From JAKVAV01 sp964635965 (GTDB lineage Bacteria > Bacteroidota > Bacteroidia > Flavobacteriales_D > Cryomorphaceae): a stretch of DNA of 14,080 bases. The stretch is taken from assembly GCA_964635965.1 (NCBI GenBank), contig CAZWQX010000101.1, positions 1-14,080 on the forward strand. Direction: 5' to 3'. Positions 1 to 5,193 of this stretch are shown here, one piece after another. Under the pieces are notes generated by a model. It was not told the origin of the DNA and did no database searches. It saw only the letters and a list, made by a program, of their open reading frames with translations. Each line of letters opens with the position of its first letter. Positions within the stretch are counted from its first letter, which is position 1. Position numbers and translations under genes: made by a program.

Positions 1-223
1 TACCAAACTAACGTTTGAAGGAAAAGATCGTGAATCCGGTGAGGTGAAGTGGACGGCAACACGTGCCGATTTAATCTTTGGATCAAACAGTGAACTCCGC
101 GCATTGGCTGAGGTGTATGCTTCTTCCGACTACAAAGAGCAGTTTGTAAAAGACTTTGTTGCTGCTTGGCATAAAGTGATGACTCTTGATCGATTTGATT
201 TGAACATGTCGGCAATGAAATAG
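1..223 (+). CDS. katG: Catalase-peroxidase, C-terminal end (partial)
   Basis: Only the last 73 codons are in the window; the frame starts at position 2 and ends with TAG at 221-223. The translation contains WTATRADLIFGSNSELRA, then LAEVYAS, FVKDFVAAWHKVM and LDRFDL, which closely match the conserved C-terminus of bifunctional heme catalase-peroxidases. KatG decomposes hydrogen peroxide by catalase and peroxidase activity. The heme-binding N-terminal domain lies outside the window, so intactness cannot be judged. The gene is closed by a strong intrinsic terminator 22 bp after the stop, so it is the last gene of its transcript. Confidence 0.93.
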   Translation, partial: TKLTFEGKDRESGEVKWTATRADLIFGSNSELRALAEVYASSDYKEQFVKDFVAAWHKVMTLDRFDLNMSAMK

Positions 224-245
224 TCGCAATCGAATCTAAAAAATG

Positions 246-273
246 GCCCCGACAGATTCTGTCGGGGCTTTTT
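246..273 (+). terminator. Intrinsic terminator after katG
   Basis: A perfect 10-bp stem, GCCCCGACAG (246-255) with CTGTCGGGGC (259-268), has a 3-nt ATT loop and runs straight into five T residues (269-273). This is a canonical Rho-independent terminator that separates katG from the repeat array starting at about 310. Confidence 0.95.
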
Positions 274-309
274 ACATCCAATAAATCATAAGAATGGGCA
301 AGTATTTTC

Positions 310-543
310 GTCCCGCAAGGGACAAAATATTGGAAGAACTTGAATTGGGAGAGTTCTTTAAATGCGCCTTTAGGTACATTATAAAATTATGGTTCCTCTC
401 TGAATCTATATTGCGTACCTACGGCACGCATGCTTTAAACCCAAAATGATCAACCAATATTCAATCCCTACGGGATTTTGAAGAAGGTTATATGTCCGAA
501 TCCCTAGATTAGCCGCATAGTTAGTTGTTACCCTTATCATACT
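310..543. repeat. Hairpin-array unit 1
   Basis: Hairpins: E 310-323 (loop GCAA), B 362-379, C 413-429, D 463-477. It is the most divergent of the full copies: the B stem reads ATGCGCC, adding a C-A mismatch next to the G-T wobble, and the E loop is GCAA instead of TTTA. It starts about 37 bp after the katG terminator, and nothing resembling a further copy was seen to its left. Confidence 0.85.
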
Positions 544-777
544 GTCCCTTTAGGGACTGTAGGTGGAAAGGTTTGAATTCTATGAGATCTTTAAATGTGC
601 CTTTAGGTACATCATAAAATTTCAGTTCTTCCCTGAATCTATATTGCGTACCTACGGCACGCATGCTTTAAACCCAAAATCTTCAAACCATATCTAATCC
701 CTACGGGATTTTGGAGACAGGTTGAATAGCTGATTCCCTTGATTAGCCGCAGCATCGGTTGTTATGCTATTCTTGCT
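544..777. repeat. Hairpin-array unit 2
   Basis: Hairpins: E 544-557 (loop TTTA), B 595-612, C 646-662, D 696-710. E is followed by TGTAGGTGGAAAG, shared with unit 3. The D-to-E interval (711-777) contains GATTAGCCGCA, which is shared with unit 1 and lost in unit 3. Confidence 0.88.
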
Positions 778-1011
778 GTCCCTTTAGGGGCTGTAGGTGG
801 AAAGATTTGATTTCTATGAGATCTCTAAATGTGCCTTTAGGTACATTATGAAATTATGGTTCTTCTCTGAATCTATATCGCGTACCTACGGCACGCATGC
901 TTTTAACCCAAAATCTTCAAACAATATTCAATCCCTACGGGATTTTGGGACCAATCAAAATGATAGATCAGCCTGATTATCCACTTCGTTTGATGTTACG
1001 TTACTCTTTAT
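778..1011. repeat. Hairpin-array unit 3
   Basis: Hairpins: E 778-791 (GTCCC-TTTA-GGGGC, where a Watson-Crick pair has become T-G so the stem is kept), B 829-846, C 880-896, D 930-944. Sequence around B and C is very close to units 1 and 2, while the D-to-E interval has diverged. Confidence 0.88.
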
Positions 1012-1168
1012 GTCCCGTTAGGGACCACAAGTGGGAAGGGTTAATTTGGAGAGATCATAAAATGTGCCTTTAGGTACATCAAATGACTTCGGTTCTTCTC
1101 TGAATCTATATTGCGTACCTAAGGCACGCGTATTTTCAACCTATAATCTTAAACCAATATCCAATCCC
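1012..1168. repeat. Hairpin-array unit 4, truncated
   Basis: Hairpins: E 1012-1025 (loop GTTA), B 1062-1079, C 1113-1129 (loop TAA instead of TAC). Only the left arm AATCCC of D (1163-1168) remains; the sequence then turns into unrelated DNA upstream of the transposase gene. The breakpoint in the middle of the D hairpin is the right edge of the array. Confidence 0.85.
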
Positions 1169-1175
1169 AATTGAA

Positions 1176-1190
1176 TAGTCTTTTTGACTA
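1176..1190 (+). other. Small hairpin upstream of the HUH transposase
   Basis: TAGTC (1176-1180) and GACTA (1186-1190) form a 5-bp stem around a T5 loop, 103 bp before the transposase start. IS200/IS605 TnpA proteins recognise subterminal hairpins at the ends of their elements, so this could be a left-end remnant. It is short and could be chance. No matching right-end hairpin was seen after the gene. Confidence 0.35.
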
Positions 1191-1246
1191 AGAGATATAT
1201 TTCGCATCTTCATATTCGGATCTAGACCATCCTGAGAGACGATAAG

Positions 1247-1266
1247 TAAGATTACATTAAGATTAC
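1247..1266. promoter_or_regulatory. Tandem 9-bp direct repeat upstream of transposase
   Basis: TAAGATTAC occurs at 1247-1255 and again at 1258-1266, an 11-bp period, about one helical turn. The second copy ends 27 bp before the transposase ATG, in the expected promoter or leader zone. It may be a protein-binding site. No clear TAnnTTTG box was found nearby. Confidence 0.4.
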
Positions 1267-1293
1267 CACTTGATGCTTTGAACCTTTGGAGCT

Positions 1294-1761
1294 ATGGCGA
1301 ACACTTATACCCAGATACATATTCAAGTCGTATTTGCAGTGAAGTATAGAAGAGCTGCTATCAGCAGAAGTTGGAGGGACGAATTATACCGTTACATCAC
1401 GGGAATTATTCAAAATAATGGTCACAAAGTACTTCAGATCCATGGTATGCCTGATCATATCCACATCTTAATAGGCTTGAGACCCATTCAAGCTTTATCG
1501 GAATTAATGAAACAAGTAAAGCAAGATTCATCAAAATGGATCAATAACAATAAATTGGTTAGAGGGCACTTTTCCTGGCAAGCGGGATACGGCGCTTTTT
1601 CCTATTCGAGGAGTCATGTACCCATTGTAATTCGATACATTAAGAATCAAGAAGAACACCATAAAAAGAAATCCTTTTATGAGGAGTATATCAACCTTCT
1701 CGATACACATGAAGTCGAGTATAATCCTGATTATTTGTTCAGACCGCCGATCAACGAGTAA
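1294..1761 (+). CDS. IS200/IS605-type Y1 HUH transposase, REP-associated (RAYT-like)
   Basis: This 155-aa protein has the features of single-tyrosine HUH transposases (Y1_Tnp family), which cut and rejoin single-stranded DNA at sites marked by hairpins. The metal-binding HxH is H55-I-H57 in the stretch MPDHIHILIGL. The segment WQAGYGAF (95-102) is typical of the family. The likely nucleophile is Y115 in RYIKNQEEHH. Length fits a complete IS200-like TnpA (about 130-155 aa), and no frame disruption is visible. The ATG at 1294 follows GGAG only 2 nt upstream, too close for a good Shine-Dalgarno, which is normal in Bacteroidota. There is no accessory tnpB gene and no flanking copy of the element. 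The hairpin array ends about 125 bp upstream, so a domesticated RAYT acting on those hairpins is the favoured reading; a plain IS200 copy is the alternative. Confidence 0.9.
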   Translation: MANTYTQIHIQVVFAVKYRRAAISRSWRDELYRYITGIIQNNGHKVLQIHGMPDHIHILIGLRPIQALSELMKQVKQDSSKWINNNKLVRGHFSWQAGYGAFSYSRSHVPIVIRYIKNQEEHHKKKSFYEEYINLLDTHEVEYNPDYLFRPPINE

Positions 1762-1807
1762 AGTCGGGGTTTTGTATCGTTTTGATTAAAAATCCGTTAA
1801 GACTACT

Positions 1808-2632
1808 ATGAAAGGGCTCAGCCGATTTTTCTTCGTACTTGCACTGATCTCATTTGTCTCTTGCTCTGAGGAGGATAATCCAATTGAAGTGGATAATACA
1901 AGCTTCATTTTTTTTGACGATTTTGAATCTGAATCAGAAACACTTGACGATTTATTTCTAGACGATGAATCGCGGTGGTCTAACGTTCAAATTGTCAGTC
2001 CTCAATCGGGTGTGAACCAAATTCAACTTTCAGACGAGCATGGATCCAGGAGCTTAGAGTTTCTTGCCTTACCATCTGATTTCATTGTCAGTAAAGCAGG
2101 AATTGAAAAAGGAGGACTTGTCAGCCAAAGAGGAAGTCTGGTCACGTTAAAAGCGGATTTTTACTTACCCGAAGGCAGTTCATATGAGAATGTTCTGTTG
2201 GCAGATGTGGAGTGCTGCTCTTGCTGGGATCCCAACGTGCCGGATAATCAGTGTCCCGGAGTACGACTCATGTTTGACGAAAACGGTGAATTCCTTCAAT
2301 TAGAAAGAGGAAAAATCGGCTATCCTACATTGGGTCAAACCGAAGTAGTTTTCCCAAAAGATGAATGGGTACAAGTTGAGCTCCAACTTACTCTTTCAGA
2401 TACGGAAGCTGGTGAGAATAGACTCTTCATCAATGGAGTCAAAGCCCTGGATATAAACGCTGTAAATCTCCCGAATCAAGAAGTCTTTGAGACCCTATTT
2501 GCAGAAGTCGGGATTGATTTTCATTTGACCGAACCTCTGGGATACGAAAGAATTCAGCTCGGAGTAACGGCGAATCCTGCTGGTGATACAACCAGAGTTT
2601 GGGTAGATAATGTGGAGATTGTCGTAAAGTAA
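1808..2632 (+). CDS. Surface lipoprotein with probable ConA-like jelly-roll domain
   Basis: This 274-aa protein starts with a lipoprotein signal peptide: basic MKGLSR, a hydrophobic core, and a lipobox ending at C19 (ISFVSC). The residues after the Cys, SEED, are acidic, as in surface-exported lipoproteins of Flavobacteriia. The mature part contains DDFES near residue 40, then WVQVELQLTL (187-196), NRLFINGVKALD (204-215) and TRVWVDNVEIVV near the C-terminus. This order resembles LamG or heparin-lyase-like concanavalin-A folds, which often bind or cleave glycans. No catalytic residues can be assigned. C136, C137, C139 and C149 form a compact cluster that may be disulfide-bonded or bind metal. 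The gene begins 46 bp after the transposase stop, but a shared transcript is not implied. Exact function unknown. Confidence 0.75.
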   Translation: MKGLSRFFFVLALISFVSCSEEDNPIEVDNTSFIFFDDFESESETLDDLFLDDESRWSNVQIVSPQSGVNQIQLSDEHGSRSLEFLALPSDFIVSKAGIEKGGLVSQRGSLVTLKADFYLPEGSSYENVLLADVECCSCWDPNVPDNQCPGVRLMFDENGEFLQLERGKIGYPTLGQTEVVFPKDEWVQVELQLTLSDTEAGENRLFINGVKALDINAVNLPNQEVFETLFAEVGIDFHLTEPLGYERIQLGVTANPAGDTTRVWVDNVEIVVK

Positions 2633-2702
2633 TATGGGTTGAAGAATGTCCAACTGATCGATCTGATAAATCCCTAAATCTGGCCATTATTAATGGTTGT
2701 AA

Positions 2703-3560
2703 GTGATCAAATTCTTCCGCCGCATCCGTCAACGACTGCTTATCGAAAACAGCTTTTCGAAATACCTGCTTTATGCTTTAGGAGAGATAATCTTAGTTGT
2801 AATTGGTATACTGATCGCCCTTCAGATCAATAATCGGAACGAAAGTCGAAAGCAAAAAGGGAAAAACCTCGTCTATCTCAACCAGTTATGTCAAGAAGTA
2901 GACTACAATGTACTGAGAAGTCAATTCGTCTTAGACTCAGATTCAATGAAGTCAATTGGTAATATCACGGTGAAGGAGACTCTGGATATTGCTTTTAAAC
3001 TGGACAGTTTCATTCATGCCGGCATTACAGCTGATGATATCGGAATGGTATGGTACGCCTGCAACCTGCACTACAATAGTCCTAGGATTCAGCGGACCGT
3101 CTATGAAAATGGAATAAATACAGGAGCCTTGTTCGACATGGACAAACCTGAACTCCTGAAAGAGATTCAATCGTATTATGCTCTTCTGATTGATGATTTA
3201 GAATGGATGAAGGCCAGTAGCTCAGCACTTAAATTTGATTCCGGGCATCTGGAATTGCTTGCCCATGATTTTAGTCATGCTATGACTGATACGGATTTGG
3301 GTTTCATGCGTCAATTAAGACCGTTATGCACCGATGATTGGACAAAGTGTTTTGCTATGGAAGATAGACAAGCAATAATAAAAGCTCACCCGTGGATCAT
3401 AGATGCGGATTCACAGGCTTACAAGAATTTGATCCTATTTTCAAGAAGGAATAAGTCGCATGCGCTCTGTATGGACTTTGCATTAACGAGAATCAATCGA
3501 GAATCACAGGCCTTGGCGGCATCAATACGAAACCATATTGAGCGGCTCAAAGAAGAGTAA
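2703..3560 (+). CDS. DUF6090-like membrane-anchored protein
   Basis: This 285-aa protein begins MIKFFRRIRQRLLIENSFSK followed by one transmembrane helix (about 22-42, GEIILVVIGILIALQINN). That N-terminus is the signature of a large, often multi-copy Bacteroidota family (DUF6090) of unknown function. The basic head should stay in the cytoplasm; the roughly 240-residue helical tail would then be periplasmic. The start is GTG at 2703, chosen because it aligns exactly with the family N-terminus and no better ATG precedes it. It lies 70 bp after the lipoprotein gene. A broken second copy of the same N-terminus follows 7 bp after its stop. The family is recognised with good confidence from memory of its N-terminus; the C-terminal half is not recognisable as any enzyme. 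Confidence 0.75.
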   Translation: MIKFFRRIRQRLLIENSFSKYLLYALGEIILVVIGILIALQINNRNESRKQKGKNLVYLNQLCQEVDYNVLRSQFVLDSDSMKSIGNITVKETLDIAFKLDSFIHAGITADDIGMVWYACNLHYNSPRIQRTVYENGINTGALFDMDKPELLKEIQSYYALLIDDLEWMKASSSALKFDSGHLELLAHDFSHAMTDTDLGFMRQLRPLCTDDWTKCFAMEDRQAIIKAHPWIIDADSQAYKNLILFSRRNKSHALCMDFALTRINRESQALAASIRNHIERLKEE

Positions 3561-3566
3561 TTCAAC

Positions 3567-3606
3567 GATCAAATTCTGCCGAATAATCCGCCAACGCCAA
3601 CCTTAA
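3567..3606 (+). pseudogene. Remnant of a second DUF6090-like gene (N-terminus only)
   Basis: Bases 3567-3597 closely match the first bases of the preceding gene (2703 onward): GATCAAATTCT is identical, followed by CCG, ATCCG and CAACG blocks. Translated from 3568 it reads IKFCRIIRQRQP then TAA at 3604, against IKFFRRIRQRLL in the intact gene. The start codon is lost (ACG precedes) and the match ends at the stop. The same frame stays open for 24 more codons (to TAA at 3679) but that part does not resemble the family. The likely origin is decay of a tandem duplicate. Confidence 0.6.
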
Positions 3607-3678
3607 TCTCGCTTCGGACTAGTATTGAAACAAGAGTGCGACAATCCCGATAGTTTTCAGTGCATGGATGGCTATTAT

Positions 3679-3686
3679 TAAATTTG
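3679..3686 (+). promoter_or_regulatory. Candidate -7 promoter box for the TetR-type gene
   Basis: TAAATTTG fits the Bacteroidota -7 consensus TAnnTTTG and lies 37 bp before the ATG at 3724. A weak -33-like TTTTC sits about 22 bp further upstream. It would drive the regulator and probably the two membrane genes behind it. Based on consensus match only. Confidence 0.4.
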
Positions 3687-3723
3687 AAAACGAGATACGT
3701 ACATCAGGTTAAATCAACAGAGC

Positions 3724-4287
3724 ATGGACAAATTGAATGAGTGGATCAATACAGGCTACAAGGTCTTCGCTTTACAAGGCCCAGATTCTTTACGTGTAGA
3801 AAAACTCGCTCGGGATGTAGGTAAAAGTAAATCCTCCTTTTACCATCATTTCGCCGACATGGAAGTCTTTACTTCATTTCTGTTGGACCACCATTTAGAT
3901 CAGATTAAACTAGTTGCCGAAAAGGAGGCTTCGTGCGACACCATGGAAGAGTTAATCGAGGTCATTGTGGCTCATAAAATGGATCTTTTATTCAATAGAC
4001 AACTGAGGTTTCATCGAAATGAGAAAGAGTTCGTGAAATTCTATGAAAAGGCCAATGAACTGGCCTTGGAATCCATTTTGAATGTCTGGGCTCGTTTTCT
4101 TGGATTAACTGATCAGACTTATCTCGCACGCATGGTACTGGTTTTGGTGCTGGAAAATTTCTTTCTGCAGATTACCGAAGAGAACTTGAACAAAGAATGG
4201 CTGGCAGCGTATTTGCTGGAAATCAAGGAAATGATTGCTGCCTTTAAAAACAATCCTGCACTCATCAAATTGGACGGTTCCGTCTAA
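3724..4287 (+). CDS. TetR/AcrR-family transcriptional regulator
   Basis: This 187-aa protein has an N-terminal TetR helix-turn-helix at about residues 22-45: LRVEKLARDVGKSKSSFYHHF is the typical second and third helix region, with the SSFYHHF recognition helix ending. The helical remainder would form the ligand-binding and dimerisation domain, whose ligand cannot be read. Length is normal for TetR proteins. The gene leads a probable operon: the next gene starts 44 bp later on the same strand, and a third is translationally coupled to it. Proteins of this family usually repress their own operon or neighbours, so the two small membrane proteins are likely targets. The inverted repeat at 4310-4335 is a candidate operator. 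Confidence 0.88.
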   Translation: MDKLNEWINTGYKVFALQGPDSLRVEKLARDVGKSKSSFYHHFADMEVFTSFLLDHHLDQIKLVAEKEASCDTMEELIEVIVAHKMDLLFNRQLRFHRNEKEFVKFYEKANELALESILNVWARFLGLTDQTYLARMVLVLVLENFFLQITEENLNKEWLAAYLLEIKEMIAAFKNNPALIKLDGSV

Positions 4288-4309
4288 AAATTTCAGCCTC
4301 ACCTCAATA

Positions 4310-4335
4310 TCATTGCTTCAAATTTCAAGCAATGA
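4310..4335 (+). promoter_or_regulatory. Inverted repeat overlapping the start codon at 4332
   Basis: TCATTGCTT (4310-4318) and AAGCAATGA (4327-4335) are perfect 9-bp inverted arms around the 8-nt spacer CAAATTTC. The right arm contains the ATG of the next gene (4332-4334). As DNA it is a fitting TetR-type operator next to a tetR gene; as RNA the hairpin would bury the start codon and could limit translation. The sequence shows the symmetry; either function is inference. Confidence 0.55.
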
Positions 4336-4784
4336 CTGAATCAAAATCGATTTCCAAATTCCGGACTGTTGCCTTTCACAAATCATGGTTGAAGGTCACT
4401 GCCTTTGTTGTCGGTTCGTTTGGCCCCGTGTTCTTTCTCGGTACGATGGAGGCCACCTCTGAACCGGCCCGATGGACTTTGGATTTTTTAAGTTGGCCAG
4501 TTGACGGCATATCTACGTATGATTCTCCCGACACTCGATTTCTTTCCGCTCTCACAGGTGGATTTCTCCTAGGTTGGGGAGTAACAATTTGGCTTCTCTC
4601 TAGTATGGTGTATGACAGTGCTCCCGAAAAAGTAAGAAGAGCCGTTCTTTTTGGCGTATTGGCTTGGTTTGTTTTGGACTCCACCGGGTCAATCGCATCG
4701 GGAAATCCATCAAACGTTTTCTTCAATACCCTTGTGCTTTTGCTTGCGATAGGCCCTATGTGGAAACCTGCCCTCGACTCGTGA
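4332..4784 (+). CDS. Small four-helix membrane protein, unknown function
   Basis: This 150-aa protein has four likely transmembrane segments (about 20-38, 68-92, 102-118 and 128-143) with a longer loop (40-67) rich in Pro, Trp and Asp between the first two. The conserved-looking loop contains SWPVDG and YDSPDTRFL. I do not recognise a function. The gene follows the TetR-type regulator by 44 bp, and its TGA stop (4782-4784) overlaps the ATG of the next gene, so it is cotranscribed and probably translationally coupled. The start codon lies inside an inverted repeat. A long frame on the opposite strand over this gene was judged a shadow. Confidence 0.75.
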   Translation: MTESKSISKFRTVAFHKSWLKVTAFVVGSFGPVFFLGTMEATSEPARWTLDFLSWPVDGISTYDSPDTRFLSALTGGFLLGWGVTIWLLSSMVYDSAPEKVRRAVLFGVLAWFVLDSTGSIASGNPSNVFFNTLVLLLAIGPMWKPALDS

Positions 4785-5128
4785 TGACCATCGATTGGTA
4801 TATCGCAGGCTTGACCTTTATTCTGCTTCATGAGCTGGATGCCATTCGCTGCCATGAATGGAGAATCTTTCCCGGTCTATCTTCTCTCAGCGATCGAAAT
4901 GGAATGTTGCTATTTATGGTTTTACACGTGCCTTTATTTTATTGGGTGATAAGCGCCTCTTTTAAGGACAGCTCTGGTTTTAGGGTGGGGTTTGACCTTT
5001 TCTTAATTATTCATCTGGGCCTTCATTTGCTTTTTTTAATGCATCCGCGAAATGAATTCAAGGATTGGCTTTCATGGACATTAATTGTTTCTGCAGCCTC
5101 ATGCGCTCTATTTGATTTGTTGAACTAA
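4784..5128 (+). CDS. Small membrane protein with HELDAIxxHEW motif (DUF6713-like)
   Basis: The chosen start is the ATG at 4784-4786, which shares its A with the TGA of the upstream gene (TGATG); a longer frame from 4664 would run inside that gene and is not needed. The 114-aa product has about four hydrophobic segments (5-17, 41-57, 70-86, 97-112). Near the N-terminus it reads LLHELDAIRCHEWRIFP (14-30), a His/Glu-rich motif that I associate, without certainty, with the DUF6713 family of small bacterial membrane proteins. The paired HE motifs at the membrane edge could bind a metal, but this is speculative. It is the last gene of the TetR-led unit and is followed by a terminator. Confidence 0.75.
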   Translation: MTIDWYIAGLTFILLHELDAIRCHEWRIFPGLSSLSDRNGMLLFMVLHVPLFYWVISASFKDSSGFRVGFDLFLIIHLGLHLLFLMHPRNEFKDWLSWTLIVSAASCALFDLLN

Positions 5129-5132
5129 CAAT

Positions 5133-5162
5133 AAAAAAAGCCGACCTGCTGCCGGCTTTTTT
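5133..5162. terminator. Bidirectional intrinsic terminator
   Basis: A GC-rich hairpin (GCCGAC 5140-5145 against GCCGGC 5151-5156, five pairs plus one A-C mismatch on + and a G-T wobble on -) is flanked by an A7 tract on the left (5133-5139) and a T6 tract on the right (5157-5162). It lies between convergent genes ending at 5128 (+) and 5194 (-) and can terminate both. The fold is slightly better on the minus strand. Confidence 0.85.
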
Positions 5163-5193
5163 GTACTGTATGAGTGTTCGCATGCCAATAGCT

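Larger units (their letters stand above)
310..1168. repeat. Tandem array of a 233-234 bp, four-hairpin repeat (REP/BIME-like)
   Basis: Three full copies and one truncated copy of a 233-234 bp unit lie head to tail. Each unit holds four short hairpins, here named E, B, C and D in order. E is GTCCC-N4-GGGAC (starts 310, 544, 778, 1012). B is ATGTGCC-TTTA-GGTACAT (362, 595, 829, 1062). C is GCGTACC-TAC-GGCACGC (413, 646, 880, 1113). D is AATCCC-TAC-GGGATT (463, 696, 930, half-site at 1163). The B-C gap and the C-D gap are 33 nt in all four copies; E-B is 36-38 and D-E is 66-67 nt. Stems are better conserved than spacers. B and C share the core GTGCC/GGTAC in opposite orientation, like the paired inverted REPs of BIMEs. 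The HUH transposase gene downstream is the natural candidate partner. No protein-coding reading is convincing here. Confidence 0.9.

Noticed and set aside
310..1168. CRISPR-like array
   Set aside because: The repeat period is 233-234 bp, the repeated part spans almost the whole unit including the spacers, and there is no cas gene nearby. It is a tandem repeat with hairpins, not short repeats separated by unique spacers.
2439..2732. 97-codon minus-strand frame
   Set aside because: Antisense to the end of the lipoprotein gene and the start of the DUF6090-like gene, with no recognisable features.
3607..3681. Short open reading of 24 codons ending LVLKQECDNPDSFQCMDGYY
   Set aside because: It has no start codon, follows an in-frame stop, and overlaps the promoter candidate of the next gene; treated as part of a decayed region.
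4664..4783. Longer start for the second membrane protein
   Set aside because: The extension would lie inside the preceding gene in another frame, and its residues look like out-of-frame translation. The ATG at 4784 gives the standard overlap and a sensible membrane-protein N-terminus.
4376..4855. 159-codon open frame on the minus strand
   Set aside because: It lies opposite the first membrane protein gene and the start of the second, has no domain resemblance and no start context. The + strand reading has clear transmembrane helices, an operon position and TGATG coupling.
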